Origin: Parafrankia elaeagni
Lineage (GTDB): Bacteria > Actinomycetota > Actinomycetes > Frankiales > Frankiaceae
Direction of reading: 5' to 3'
Length of the DNA: 64,000 nucleotides
NCBI RefSeq assembly: GCF_000374165.1
Contig: NZ_KB893783.1
Location: forward strand, 124,001 to 188,000
Part shown: piece by piece, positions 47,333-55,457 of the stretch
Position numbering within the stretch: the stretch's first letter is position 1
Layout of the letters: each line of letters begins with the position of its first letter
Position numbers and translations under genes: made by a program
The notes under the pieces: generated by a model
Database searches by the model: none
What the model was told of the DNA's origin: nothing
What the model saw: only the letters and a program-made list of their open reading frames with translations

Positions 47333-48667
47333 TCAGGGGCGGCCGGCCCGGGCCTCCTCGGCCGGCCCCTGGGACCCCTGGGGCGCGGGAGATTCCGGGG
47401 AGCGGGGGGCAGGCTGGCCGGTGAGCTCCTGACCTGCCACTTCGCTGTCGGTGCGTGGCTGTGGCTGACGCCCGAGCAGGGCGGCGAAGACGGCCCGGAC
47501 ATGATCGTCGGGGTCGGTGACACTCTGTGCCCATTCGCTGGCCAGTCGCCCGGCGCGCGCCAGCCGCGCGCGGTCCGCGAGCAGATCCTCCAGGATGTGG
47601 GCCAGCGCCGGCACCGACTCGTCGGCCGGGGTCCATCCGGTGGCACCCCGCTGGTACGCGTCCGGTGACCCGCCCTGCGCGGGGCCGATGACCGCACAGC
47701 CCGCGAGCTGCGCCTCCAGCAGCGTGGTCGGGTGCGCCTCGCCGCTGACCGGCGGCCTGGTGCGGGTTCGCGTGCACAACGCGAACAGGTCAGCGGTCGC
47801 ATACAGCCGGGCGAGGGCCGCGTCACCGGGGTCCTCGGACAGCTCCGTGTGCTTTCGCGCTGCGACGACGGAGTGCAGTGCCCCGGGGGCCGGCCCGGCT
47901 CCCGCGATCACCAGCCGCACCGGCCCGAGTGCGGCGGCCGCGCTGTCGAGTGCGTCCACCAGGGTCGTCAGCCCCTTGGACTCCCAGTCGCCGAGGGGGA
48001 AGACGCTCAGGACCGTGGGCATCGGCGGCAGCGGCCGGCGGCGCGCGGCCTCGGCGAGCAGGGTCTCGCGCCACCGGTGCTCCAGACCTGGCGGGATGAT
48101 CGCTCCCATCCGTACCGGTGACAGCGCCCCCGCGCTGAACGAGCTGGATGTCACCGGGTAGAGCAGGGGGTCGCGGCGGAGGAGAAGGCGCAGATGCGGG
48201 CGCATCGTCCACATGTCGACGCCGTGGAAGAGGACGGGCACCCGGCTCGCGCCCGTCAGCCGGGCGGCGGCGGACCCGGCCGGAGCAAGAGTGACGTCTC
48301 CGGCGACAACGCTGTCCACGGGGCCCAGCGCCCGTGCTCCCGCCGCGGCCGTCCATACCGCGCGGAGGTGGAACGCCAGATCGACCCCCGGCTGACCGGC
48401 CCGGCGAAGCAGCCGAGCGCCGGCCGCCCTGGTCGCTCCGGTTGCTCCGGTCGCCGGGGCCGGATCGGACCGCTCGGCCTGTTCGCGGGCGGTCAGGTGG
48501 ATCACCTCGGCTCCCCCCGCCCGCAGGCTGGCGGCGACGGCGGTGAGGTGACGTGCGGCGTCCGGATGCGGTGTCGTGGTGTGCAGCAGGAGCACCCGCG
48601 GGGCGGCCGCGTCCTGATCGGTCGCGGTTGTTGCGGTCAGGGCGGGCGATCTGCGAGGTAGAGGCAC
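47333..48667 (-). CDS. Glycosyltransferase, GT4 family (paralogue of the one at 58.7 kb)
   Basis: The 444-residue GT-B glycosyltransferase has an N-terminal domain with VPVLFHGVDMWTMRPHLRLL near 150 and LYPVTSSSFSAGAL. The C-terminal nucleotide-sugar site is AHPTTLLEAQLAGCAVIGPA near 330. It is clearly related to the enzyme at 58692-59870: both share SRVPVLF, LYPVT-SSFSAGAL, PPMPTVL/PAGMPTVL and FALCTRTR. The Glu of the usual GEGYG-IVLMEA block reads GEAHPTTLLEA, so the donor site differs. The last 50 residues are disordered. A -10-like TACTAT lies 8 nt before the GTG, suggesting a leaderless message. Confidence 0.82.
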   Translation of the reverse strand: MPLPRRSPALTATTATDQDAAAPRVLLLHTTTPHPDAARHLTAVAASLRAGGAEVIHLTAREQAERSDPAPATGATGATRAAGARLLRRAGQPGVDLAFHLRAVWTAAAGARALGPVDSVVAGDVTLAPAGSAAARLTGASRVPVLFHGVDMWTMRPHLRLLLRRDPLLYPVTSSSFSAGALSPVRMGAIIPPGLEHRWRETLLAEAARRRPLPPMPTVLSVFPLGDWESKGLTTLVDALDSAAAALGPVRLVIAGAGPAPGALHSVVAARKHTELSEDPGDAALARLYATADLFALCTRTRTRPPVSGEAHPTTLLEAQLAGCAVIGPAQGGSPDAYQRGATGWTPADESVPALAHILEDLLADRARLARAGRLASEWAQSVTDPDDHVRAVFAALLGRQPQPRTDSEVAGQELTGQPAPRSPESPAPQGSQGPAEEARAGRP

Positions 48668-48675
48668 GGAAAATG

Positions 48676-48693
48676 ATAGTAGAGAGTCTCTCT
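48676..48693 (-). promoter_or_regulatory. Promoter and small palindrome for the GT4 gene
   Basis: On the minus strand TACTAT (48681-48676) lies 8 nt before the GTG at 48667, the spacing of a leaderless promoter. It is directly preceded by the palindrome AGAGAG-T-CTCTCT (48681-48693), a possible regulator site. The surrounding DNA is AT-rich for this genome. Confidence 0.45.
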
Positions 48694-48822
48694 GTGGTTG
48701 TGGTGATGCGTGGCCGTGTCAGCGCCACGCTCCGCCGCCCTCCATCCCTTCTTTTGGTAGTTGGAGTATCACTTCAGGTAGCTAGCCGGGGCGCGGGTAC
48801 GCGCGGACCACAGGAAAGCAGG

Positions 48823-49608
48823 GTGTCGGCGATGACCACGGATCTGGATCTCCGCTACCGCAACACCGGGAACCGAACGCTGCTCGGTCTGGTCGACATT
48901 CCGCCCGGCCGGGCACTGGACTGCGGCTGTGGCGCCGGCGACAACGCCCGCCTGCTCCGCGCCGCCGGCTGGCGGGTCACCGGGGTGACACGGGACGCCG
49001 CGGAGCTCGTCGCCGCCGCCGCCGAGTGCGAACGGGTCGAACTCGCGGACCTGGCCGAGGGTCTGCGCTTCGCCGCGGACGAGTCCTACGACCTGGTGGT
49101 GCTGTCCCACATCCTGGAGCATCTTGTCGAGCCGGCCGGTCTCCTCGCGGAGGCGCAGCGGGTGCTCGCTCCCGGCGGGCGGATCGCGGTGGCGCTCCCG
49201 AACATTGCGCACTACCGGGAGCGGGCGAAGCATCTGCTGGGACGCTTCGACTACACCGAGACCGGCGTCATGGACGGCACCCACCTGCGTTTCTTCACCG
49301 TCCGGACGGCGCGCGAGCTGCTCAAGCAGCACGGCCTGCGCATCCTCGCCGCCGGCGGTGGCGGCGGCCTGCCCTGGTGGCGCAGCCGGCAGTGGCTCGC
49401 GCGGCCCCTTGTCGAGCGGGCCGACCGCTGGGCGCTGTCCACCCACCCGAACCTCTTCGCCTGGCAGTCGGTCTTCCTCACGGCGCCTGCGAGGGGTGCC
49501 ACGACCGTGGTGCCGACCGCCCGCGCCGCCGAGCCGGCGGCGGGCGAGCCGGCGGCCGGCGCGACGAGCCCGGCGCCGGGTGGGTCAGCCGCGGCGGCCG
49601 GCGCCTGA
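48823..49608 (+). CDS. Class I SAM-dependent methyltransferase
   Basis: The 261-residue protein carries ALDCGCGAGDNARLLRAAGW near residue 31 (SAM motif I), YDLVVLSHILEHLVEPAGLL near 91 and VLAPGGRIAVALPNIAHYRE near 114. HLRFFTVRTARELLKQHGL near 152 is frequent in methyltransferases of polysaccharide and O-antigen clusters. The GTG at 48823 has AGGAAAG 4-5 nt upstream; an ATG at 48832 is the alternative. The C-terminal 45 residues are Ala/Gly/Pro-rich. It is divergent from the GT4 gene, and its 3' end overlaps the convergent GT2 gene by 24 bp. Confidence 0.83.
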   Translation: MSAMTTDLDLRYRNTGNRTLLGLVDIPPGRALDCGCGAGDNARLLRAAGWRVTGVTRDAAELVAAAAECERVELADLAEGLRFAADESYDLVVLSHILEHLVEPAGLLAEAQRVLAPGGRIAVALPNIAHYRERAKHLLGRFDYTETGVMDGTHLRFFTVRTARELLKQHGLRILAAGGGGGLPWWRSRQWLARPLVERADRWALSTHPNLFAWQSVFLTAPARGATTVVPTARAAEPAAGEPAAGATSPAPGGSAAAAGA

Positions 49609-50484
49609 GGGCGGTCCCGGCGACGCCCACCGGGCGGTCCGCGGTTCGTCCGGCTGCGGGTCGCCGCTCGGGGGGAGTGGGCCGAGGCCGTCGAGCAGGC
49701 CCCGCAGCACGAGCCGACCGGCGTGCGGCTGTCGGTGGCCGCGGGTGGCGGCGTGCGGCAGGGTCGCGAGGAGCGTCCAGAGGGCCGCGGCGGCGGTGCG
49801 TCCGCGCCAGCCCCGGATCCGGGTGAACCACAGGCGGTTGCGCACCTCGTAGTAGTCGCTCAGCACCCCGGGGTCGGTTTCCGCGCCCGACCGCCAGGCC
49901 GCCCTGGGGCAGACCACCACGCTCCAGCCGGCGTCGCGGACCCGATGACAGAAGTCGATGTCCTCCAGGCCGCGGAAGTAGCGACCGTCCATCGCCACCC
50001 GCTGGTGGCACTCGGCCTTGACGAACATCACCGCGCCGCTGACCCAGTTGGCCTCGCTGGGACGATCCGGCGGAGCACTCCCCAGGATCCGAGGCAGGAC
50101 GAGGTAGCGGGTCGGTCGGGCCGGCACGGACCGGGCGCCGGCCTCGTCCACGAGCCGGGGGGCGACCACCCCGATGTTCGCGCCGGCCAGCAGCTCCAGG
50201 CAGGCACCGATGGCCGTGTCGTCGATCCGCACGTTGTTCTCGACCAGCAGGTAGACGGACGCCGCCGGTATCGACGCGACCGCGTACCGGAAGGCGCCAC
50301 CCCGGCCGAGGTCCCGCGGGGGGACGAGCCAGCCCACGCCCGCCGGCAGCCCCGCCGGCCGCGCGGAGAGATCGTTGGCCACCACGGTGACCTGGTCGAG
50401 ATGCGTGGACACGTCGAGACGGGCCGCGAGTTCCATCGTCCGGCCCACGGTCTCCCGGTGGATGATCACCGCGATGGTCTTCAT
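49585..50484 (-). CDS. Glycosyltransferase family 2
   Basis: The 299-residue GT-A type protein starts MKTIAVIIHRETVGRTMELA. In place of the usual DxD/NDD region it has VYLLVENNVRIDD near residue 77. A rhamnosyl/galactofuranosyl-transferase-like block, SGAVMFVKAECHQRVAMDGR near 148, is followed by YFRGLEDIDFCHRVRDAGW, whose E/D pair is typical of family 2. It probably adds a sugar to a lipid-linked or surface glycan. Its last codons overlap the convergent methyltransferase gene by 24 bp. It is divergent from cbiM across a 270-bp gap. Confidence 0.82.
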   Translation of the reverse strand: MKTIAVIIHRETVGRTMELAARLDVSTHLDQVTVVANDLSARPAGLPAGVGWLVPPRDLGRGGAFRYAVASIPAASVYLLVENNVRIDDTAIGACLELLAGANIGVVAPRLVDEAGARSVPARPTRYLVLPRILGSAPPDRPSEANWVSGAVMFVKAECHQRVAMDGRYFRGLEDIDFCHRVRDAGWSVVVCPRAAWRSGAETDPGVLSDYYEVRNRLWFTRIRGWRGRTAAAALWTLLATLPHAATRGHRQPHAGRLVLRGLLDGLGPLPPSGDPQPDEPRTARWASPGPPSGAGRRG

Positions 50485-50524
50485 GGCCTCACCTCGTCCG
50501 GACCTGGCGCGGGCGCGCGGTGGG

Positions 50525-50539
50525 ATGATTGCTAATCAT
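50525..50539. promoter_or_regulatory. AT-rich palindrome in the GT2/cbiM divergent region
   Basis: ATGATT-GCT-AATCAT is a perfect 6-3-6 inverted repeat in a G+C-rich region, 216 bp before cbiM and 41 bp before the GT2 start. It may be a regulator operator. I found no cobalamin riboswitch signature in this gap. Confidence 0.4.
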
Positions 50540-50754
50540 GGCGAGCTGGTGACTCAGAGTATCCAGTCGTGGCTGTGTGGCGCGGAAGGCGCGTGGCTGG
50601 CGACCGGGGCGCTCGTTTCCGCTCACGCGGGAGCGGGCTCGGAGCTTTTTCCTGCAAAGTAGTCGCAGATGCGTATTCTTAGCGACGACGGACCAGCGCC
50701 GCTGCCGCTCCAGATGCTGCGCCGCGGGCTGAGGGCCGTGGGTGAGGGGGGAGC

Positions 50755-51546
50755 ATGCATATCCCGGACGGGTTCATCGACGCTCCGACGTCCGCGGCGT
50801 TCGGTGTCGTCGCCGTCGCCGGCGTCGGCTATGCCGTGAAACGGGCCGGTGCGGAGAACACGGACCAGCTCACTCCGCTCGCCGGCCTCGTCGCCGCCTT
50901 CGTCTTCGCGGGCCAGATGCTGAACTTCCCGGTGGCCATGGGAACAAGCGGGCACCTGCTCGGCGGCACCCTGGCGGCGGTGCTCGTCGGGCCATGGCTG
51001 GGCGCGATCGCGATAGCGGTGGTGCTGGGCGTCCAGGCACTGTTCGCCGACGGTGGCCTCACCGCGCTCGGGCTCAACATCACGAACATGGCGCTGGTCG
51101 GCGCCATCGGTGGCTACGGGCTGTTTGTCCTGGCCAGGCGCCTGCTGCCGCGGAGAGCGCCGGTGGTGGTCGCCGCCTCGGCCGTCGCTGCCTTCGTCAC
51201 GGTGCCGCTCGCCGCGGGGGTCTTCGTGCTCCAGTTCGCGCTCGGCGGCACGGTCGACCTGCCGCTCGGCGGCGTCGCCGGCGCGATGTTCGGCGTGCAC
51301 AGCCTGATCGGGATCGGCGAGGCCGCGATCACAGCGGCGACCGTCAGCCTCGTGCTCGGCACCCGCCCGGATCTCGTGTACGGCGCCCGGGATCTGCACC
51401 AGGCGCGGAACCTGACGGTCCGGCGCTTCGAGCCGGCCGGTGCCACGGCCCCCGCCGGCGCGGGTCTGGCGGCCGCAGTCGCCGGTGCCGGCACCGGTGG
51501 GCCCGCGCCGGCGGACCGCCGCGAGGATGGGAGGGCCTCCTCATGA
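50755..51546 (+). CDS. cbiM: Cobalt ECF transporter substrate-capture protein CbiM
   Basis: The 263-residue membrane protein starts MHIPDGFIDAPTSAAFGVVA; the amino-terminal Met and His2 coordinate the metal in CbiM/NikM, so the ATG at 50755 is certain. About six to seven helices follow, with QMLNFPVAMGTSGHLLGGTL near 56. It imports Co2+ (or Ni2+) with CbiN, Q and O, all present downstream. GTGAGGGGGGAGC is the ribosome binding site. The C-terminal 50 residues are a disordered extension. Cobalt rather than nickel is favoured by the PDGLEKVAE-bearing CbiN partner. Confidence 0.93.
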   Translation: MHIPDGFIDAPTSAAFGVVAVAGVGYAVKRAGAENTDQLTPLAGLVAAFVFAGQMLNFPVAMGTSGHLLGGTLAAVLVGPWLGAIAIAVVLGVQALFADGGLTALGLNITNMALVGAIGGYGLFVLARRLLPRRAPVVVAASAVAAFVTVPLAAGVFVLQFALGGTVDLPLGGVAGAMFGVHSLIGIGEAAITAATVSLVLGTRPDLVYGARDLHQARNLTVRRFEPAGATAPAGAGLAAAVAGAGTGGPAPADRREDGRASS

Positions 51547-52103
51547 CCGACCCGCACAGCGCCGACCGCGGCCAGGCAGACCCCGCCGTCGGCATGCCGC
51601 ACAGCAGCATGCCGCACAGCGGCGGGGCGCACAGCGGCGGGGCGGACCCGGCCGTCGGCACGCCGCGGCCCGCCGGGCCCGCCGGCCCGGCCGGCGGGGT
51701 GCTCGGCGACCGCCGCAACATGGTCTTCCTGGTGGCGGGTCTCTTCGTGGCCCTCGTCCTCGCCGGCTTCGTCTCCGGCTACGCCAGCTCGAGCCCGGAC
51801 GGACTGGAGAAGGTCGCCGAGGACAAGGGGTTCATCCAGCAGGCGGAGGACCACTCGTTCGCGGACTGGCCGCTCGCGGACTACGCCGTCTCCGGCATCG
51901 AGAACGAGCGGCTCGCCGGGGCGGTGGCCGGCGTCATCGGGGTGTCGATCTCCTACGTCGTGGGTGCCGCCGTCGTCCTGGGCATCACCCGGCTGCGGGT
52001 GCGTTCCCGTGCCGCTCTGCCCGCGGACGTGGATGCGGGCGCGGGCGATCGGGTGGTGGTGGCGGGCGCGGGCTCCGGTGCCGGCCCCGCAGCCCGGCCG
52101 TGA
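51543..52103 (+). CDS. cbiN: CbiN component with a His-containing N-terminal extension
   Basis: The 186-residue protein contains the CbiN signature PDGLEKVAEDKGF at 85-97 between two membrane helices (about 60-80 and 128-150). CbiN is essential for metal loading of CbiM. Normal CbiN is about 100 residues; here a 58-residue N-terminal extension includes MPHSSMPHSGGAHSGG with His at 5, 20, 25 and 30, and a Gly/Ala-rich tail follows. The ATG overlaps the cbiM stop in ATGA. The extension should be cytoplasmic if the first helix inserts normally. Confidence 0.88.
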   Translation: MTDPHSADRGQADPAVGMPHSSMPHSGGAHSGGADPAVGTPRPAGPAGPAGGVLGDRRNMVFLVAGLFVALVLAGFVSGYASSSPDGLEKVAEDKGFIQQAEDHSFADWPLADYAVSGIENERLAGAVAGVIGVSISYVVGAAVVLGITRLRVRSRAALPADVDAGAGDRVVVAGAGSGAGPAARP

Positions 52104-52144
52104 CCTGCGCCTGCGCGGCGGACGGGTAGAGAGGCCTGCCCACG

Positions 52145-52924
52145 ATGGGTGGTGTGCACGTCCTTGATCCGTATCAGCCCGGGCGCAGCGTTCTGCACAC
52201 GATGCCCGCGCAGTGCAAGATCGTGGCGGCGCTCGGTTATGTGATCTGTGTGGTGGTCACTCCCATCACCGCCGGGTGGGCGTTCCTGGCGCATCTGCTG
52301 GTGCTGGTCACGTTGTGCGCGGTGGCCCGCCTGCGCCCGCGGCTCGTCGCCCGCAGGCTCGCGCTGGAGCTGCCGTTCCTGGCCTTCGCGGCGGCGCTGC
52401 CGTTCGTCGTCGCGGGCCCGCGCGTCGACGTGCTGGGGGTGGGGCTCTCGCGGCCCGGGCTGGAGCAGGCGTTCGGCCTGCTGGCCCGGGCTACGCTCGG
52501 TCTGATGACCGTCATCGTGCTCGCCGCGACCACCCCGGCCCGTGACCTGCTCGTCGGGCTGGAGCGGTTGCGGCTGCCACCCGTGATCGTCGCGGTCGCC
52601 TCGTTCATGATCCGTTATGCGGGTCTCGTCGTCGACCAGATGAGCCGGATGGCGGTGGCCCGCCGGTCCCGCGGGCACGAACCCCGCTCCCTGCGGGCGA
52701 CCGGGGTGCTCGCCGCCTCGCTCGGCACCCTGTTCATCCGGTCGTACGAGCGCGGGGAACGGGTTCACCTGGCGATGCTCGCCCGCGGCTACTCGGGCAC
52801 GCTGCCCGGTGCGCTGCCCGCCGCCGCGCCGCGGCCGGCCCAGTGGACGCTCGCCGGCGGCCTGGTGGTGCTCGGCGCGACGGTCGCGGTGATGGCCCAC
52901 GGTACCGGTCTGGGCACGCTGTGA
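52145..52924 (+). CDS. cbiQ: Cobalt ECF transporter transmembrane protein CbiQ
   Basis: The 259-residue T component begins with VLDPYQPGRSVLHTMPAQCK and has about five helices. The cytoplasmic coupling segments SRMAVARRSRGHEPR near 177 and ERGERVHLAMLARGYSG near 200 include the conserved Ala-Arg-Gly-type motifs that contact CbiO. It lies 41 bp after cbiN and overlaps cbiO by 4 bp in GTGA. The ATG at 52145 is used; GGTAGAGAGG lies about 14 nt upstream. Confidence 0.92.
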   Translation: MGGVHVLDPYQPGRSVLHTMPAQCKIVAALGYVICVVVTPITAGWAFLAHLLVLVTLCAVARLRPRLVARRLALELPFLAFAAALPFVVAGPRVDVLGVGLSRPGLEQAFGLLARATLGLMTVIVLAATTPARDLLVGLERLRLPPVIVAVASFMIRYAGLVVDQMSRMAVARRSRGHEPRSLRATGVLAASLGTLFIRSYERGERVHLAMLARGYSGTLPGALPAAAPRPAQWTLAGGLVVLGATVAVMAHGTGLGTL

Positions 52925-53796
52925 AGGCGGCCAGGGGGTCGGCCGGGTCCGGCGGGGTGGTCGTGCCGTCCGAGGCGACCGCATCGTCCCAGGTAGCCGC
53001 ACCGTCCGGGTCGGCCGGCGTGCCTGACGCCCGGCCTCTGGCGGTGGAGATCGACGGGCTCGCGTTCGCCTATCCGGACGGGCGGCAGGTGCTCTTCGGG
53101 GTCGACCTCGCGATCACCCGCGGAGAGCGCGTCGCGGTGCTCGGCCCCAACGGTGCCGGCAAGACAACCCTGATGCTGCACCTCAACGGCATCCTGACGG
53201 CCGGGGCGGGATCGGTTCGCATCGAGGGCATGCCGGTCGCCGGCCCGCAGATGCGGGAGATCCGGCGGCGGGTGGGCCTGGTGTTCCAGGATCCGGACGA
53301 CCAGCTGTTCATGCCCACGGTGGGCCAGGATGTGGCCTTCGGGCCGGCGAACCTCGGGCTGCGTGGGCCGGAGCTGGCGGACCGGGTGGCGGACGCGCTG
53401 TCGGCGGTCGGGCTCGCCGGACACGCCGACCGGCCGCCGCACCATCTCAGCCTGGGGGAGCGCCGCCGCGCCGCCGTGGCGACAGTGCTCGCCATGCGGC
53501 CGGACGTCCTCGTCCTCGACGAGCCGTCGGCCAATCTGGACCCGGCCGGCCGGCGGGAGCTCGCCGAGGTGCTGGGCGGCCTCGACCTGACATTGATCAT
53601 GGTTACCCACGACCTGCCCTATGCGCTGCAGCTATGTGCCCGTTCTGTGATCCTCGACCAGGGCGTGATCGCGGCGGACGGTTCGACGGCGTCGCTCCTG
53701 GGCGACGAAGAGTTGATGGCCGCTCACCGGCTGGAGCTGCCCTTTGGGTTCAACCCGCGCCATGTTCTCACCGATAGTGGTGGAGCAATGCCTTAG
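52921..53796 (+). CDS. cbiO: Cobalt ECF transporter ATP-binding protein CbiO
   Basis: The 291-residue ATPase has Walker A GPNGAGKTT near residue 76, Q-loop GLVFQDPDDQLF near 119, signature LSLGERRRAAVA near 177 and Walker B VLVLDEPSANLDP near 195. The ECF-type signature LSLGE rather than LSGGQ is normal for this family. The GTG overlaps the cbiQ stop. About 40 residues of unstructured N-terminus precede the domain. A frame extending further upstream lies inside cbiQ. Confidence 0.92.
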   Translation: MKAARGSAGSGGVVVPSEATASSQVAAPSGSAGVPDARPLAVEIDGLAFAYPDGRQVLFGVDLAITRGERVAVLGPNGAGKTTLMLHLNGILTAGAGSVRIEGMPVAGPQMREIRRRVGLVFQDPDDQLFMPTVGQDVAFGPANLGLRGPELADRVADALSAVGLAGHADRPPHHLSLGERRRAAVATVLAMRPDVLVLDEPSANLDPAGRRELAEVLGGLDLTLIMVTHDLPYALQLCARSVILDQGVIAADGSTASLLGDEELMAAHRLELPFGFNPRHVLTDSGGAMP

Positions 53797-53805
53797 GGTG
53801 GCGGC

Positions 53806-54885
53806 ATGAGTGCTGGCGGGACTCCTGGCGAGGACAAGCACCCACGGACCCTCCTGCCGGCCCCGGACTCACCCCCCGAGCCGCCCGCAGGCACCCAGGC
53901 AGAGCAGGGCGCTCTGGTCAGGCTCGAGGACCTGCTCGACAGGTCGCCGCGAACCGCGGAGCAGTCGGCCGACGCGGCTCTCGTCGGCGTCCCGGCACAG
54001 AGTGGACGCCCGACATCCGGCCAGGAGGACACGCCGACGGTCCAGCCGGGCGGCGCCGCCGCGGGGGACGCCGTGACGGGCGGCGCACGGGACGAGGCTC
54101 GGTACGGCGAGCGCCGTGGTGAGAACGGATGGAATACGGCCGCCGCGCCGGGCACCCTGCGGAGCCCGGCAGCCCCGGGTCCACCGCGCCCGATCGGTGG
54201 GCGGATCGCCCGGGTCGCCGGTGAGCTGATGATCACCGCCGGTGTGGTGGTGGTGCTCTTCCTCGGCTACCAGCTGTGGATCACGGACATCTTCGCCTCC
54301 AGGTCGCAGGACCGGATCCGCCACGACCTCACGACAGCCTGGGCACGGCAGGCCCCGGCCGTGCCGGAGCCAGGCGGGCCTGCGGCGGACCGGCGGCCCG
54401 CGATCCCGCCGGTCGAGCTCGGCGACGGGATCGCGGTGCTGCGCGTGCCGCGTTTCGGTGCCGACTACGCCCCCGTAGTCGTCGAAGGGGTGACGACGGA
54501 GGTGCTGCGCCGCGGGCCCGGGCACTTCCCGGGAACGGCGGCGCCGGGGGGGATCGGGAACTTCGTCCTCTCAGGCCATCGCACGACGTACGGGAAGCCG
54601 TTCAGCCGCGTCGACGAGCTGAAGGTGGGGGACCCCATCGTGGTCGAGGTGGCCGACAGGTACTTCACCTACCGGGTCACCGGCTCCGAGATCGTGGACC
54701 CGCACCGGCTGGACGTGACCTATCCCGTGCCGGGCCGCCTGGGCGAGATGCCGACCCGGTCGCTGATGACGCTGACCACGTGCCATCCCCGCTTCTCCGC
54801 GAAGAGCAGGCTCATCGTGTTCGCCGAGCTGGATGAGACGAGAGACAAGAGCAAGGGAGCACCGCCCGTGCTCACGGACAGGTAG
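53806..54885 (+). CDS. Class E sortase
   Basis: The 359-residue protein has a long disordered cytoplasmic N-terminus of about 135 residues and one membrane helix (LMITAGVVVVLFLGYQLWIT, near 141-160). The sortase domain carries the triad His258 (SGHRTTYG), Cys326 (TLTTCHP) and Arg335. Class E sortases of high-G+C bacteria anchor proteins with LAxTG motifs to the cell wall, or act as the housekeeping enzyme. No LPxTG/LAxTG substrate is encoded in the window. It begins 9 bp after cbiO and is followed by a small membrane protein gene. Confidence 0.9.
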   Translation: MSAGGTPGEDKHPRTLLPAPDSPPEPPAGTQAEQGALVRLEDLLDRSPRTAEQSADAALVGVPAQSGRPTSGQEDTPTVQPGGAAAGDAVTGGARDEARYGERRGENGWNTAAAPGTLRSPAAPGPPRPIGGRIARVAGELMITAGVVVVLFLGYQLWITDIFASRSQDRIRHDLTTAWARQAPAVPEPGGPAADRRPAIPPVELGDGIAVLRVPRFGADYAPVVVEGVTTEVLRRGPGHFPGTAAPGGIGNFVLSGHRTTYGKPFSRVDELKVGDPIVVEVADRYFTYRVTGSEIVDPHRLDVTYPVPGRLGEMPTRSLMTLTTCHPRFSAKSRLIVFAELDETRDKSKGAPPVLTDR

Positions 54886-54893
54886 GAGGAATT

Positions 54894-55052
54894 GTGTACA
54901 GCTGGATTTTCAGACACCTGCCTGGGCCGGCACGGGTGCGCATCCCGCTCGCGGTGCTCCTGGCCCTGGGCGCCGCCGCGATTCTGCTGTTTCTGGTGTT
55001 CCCTCTGGTCGAGTCGCATCTGCCGGCTACGAGCGTAACGGTCGGGAACTAG
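54894..55052 (+). CDS. Small membrane protein downstream of the sortase (52 residues)
   Basis: A GTG at 54894 directly after the strong site AGGAGGA opens a 52-residue frame: MYSWIFRHLPGPARVRIPLA, a hydrophobic helix (VLLALGAAAILLFLVFPLVE) and a short polar tail ending TSVTVGN. Codon use is clearly coding. I recall similar MY-W-RHLPGP proteins beside class E sortases in other actinobacteria; that is from memory. It starts 8 bp after the sortase stop and is probably cotranscribed. Function unknown. Confidence 0.75.
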   Translation: MYSWIFRHLPGPARVRIPLAVLLALGAAAILLFLVFPLVESHLPATSVTVGN

Positions 55053-55457
55053 CCGCGAACCGGCCGCGGTGTTGCCCCTTGTGGTACGCGCGCCGCGCAG
55101 TTTGCCGACAATGAGACCACAGGCAGATCACAGGTGGCCACATCATGCCGTGGAGATGCCGTTGAAGCGCCGAACGTTGGCCGCTAATCAGGAAATCCGA
55201 CCGGTGGATGGCTCTGTCGAAGGAGTGGTCCGGCCGGGTTTGTTTGCGGGCGGACCAATAAGCCGCGGAGTCCGATAACCTGCCAACTCGTGCGCGTTAC
55301 GCTTGCGTACCGCAGGGGCGAACGAACCGGGCGCGAGCAGCATGTGACGGCGGGCCGGGTGCCCGGGCGGGGATCCCTGCGGAACAGGTTCGACATCGGG
55401 GGCTAATCGTATGGCCAGGCAAGATTCTTTTCTGTTCGGATCTCCAGGTGAACGCCA
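55053..55457 (+). other. Intergenic leader upstream of the GGDEF-EAL gene
   Basis: The 405-bp gap holds no convincing gene. It contains an outer stem CCGCAGGG (55310-55317) with CCCTGCGG (55375-55382) enclosing smaller G+C hairpins (CCGGGTGCCCGGG), then an unpaired AT-rich stretch (GGGGGCTAATCGTATGG near 55397-55413). It may be a structured 5' leader. Confidence 0.35.

Noticed and set aside
50485..50754. Cobalamin riboswitch upstream of cbiM
   Set aside because: I looked for the conserved B12-box type sequence and saw none; a covariance search would be decisive.
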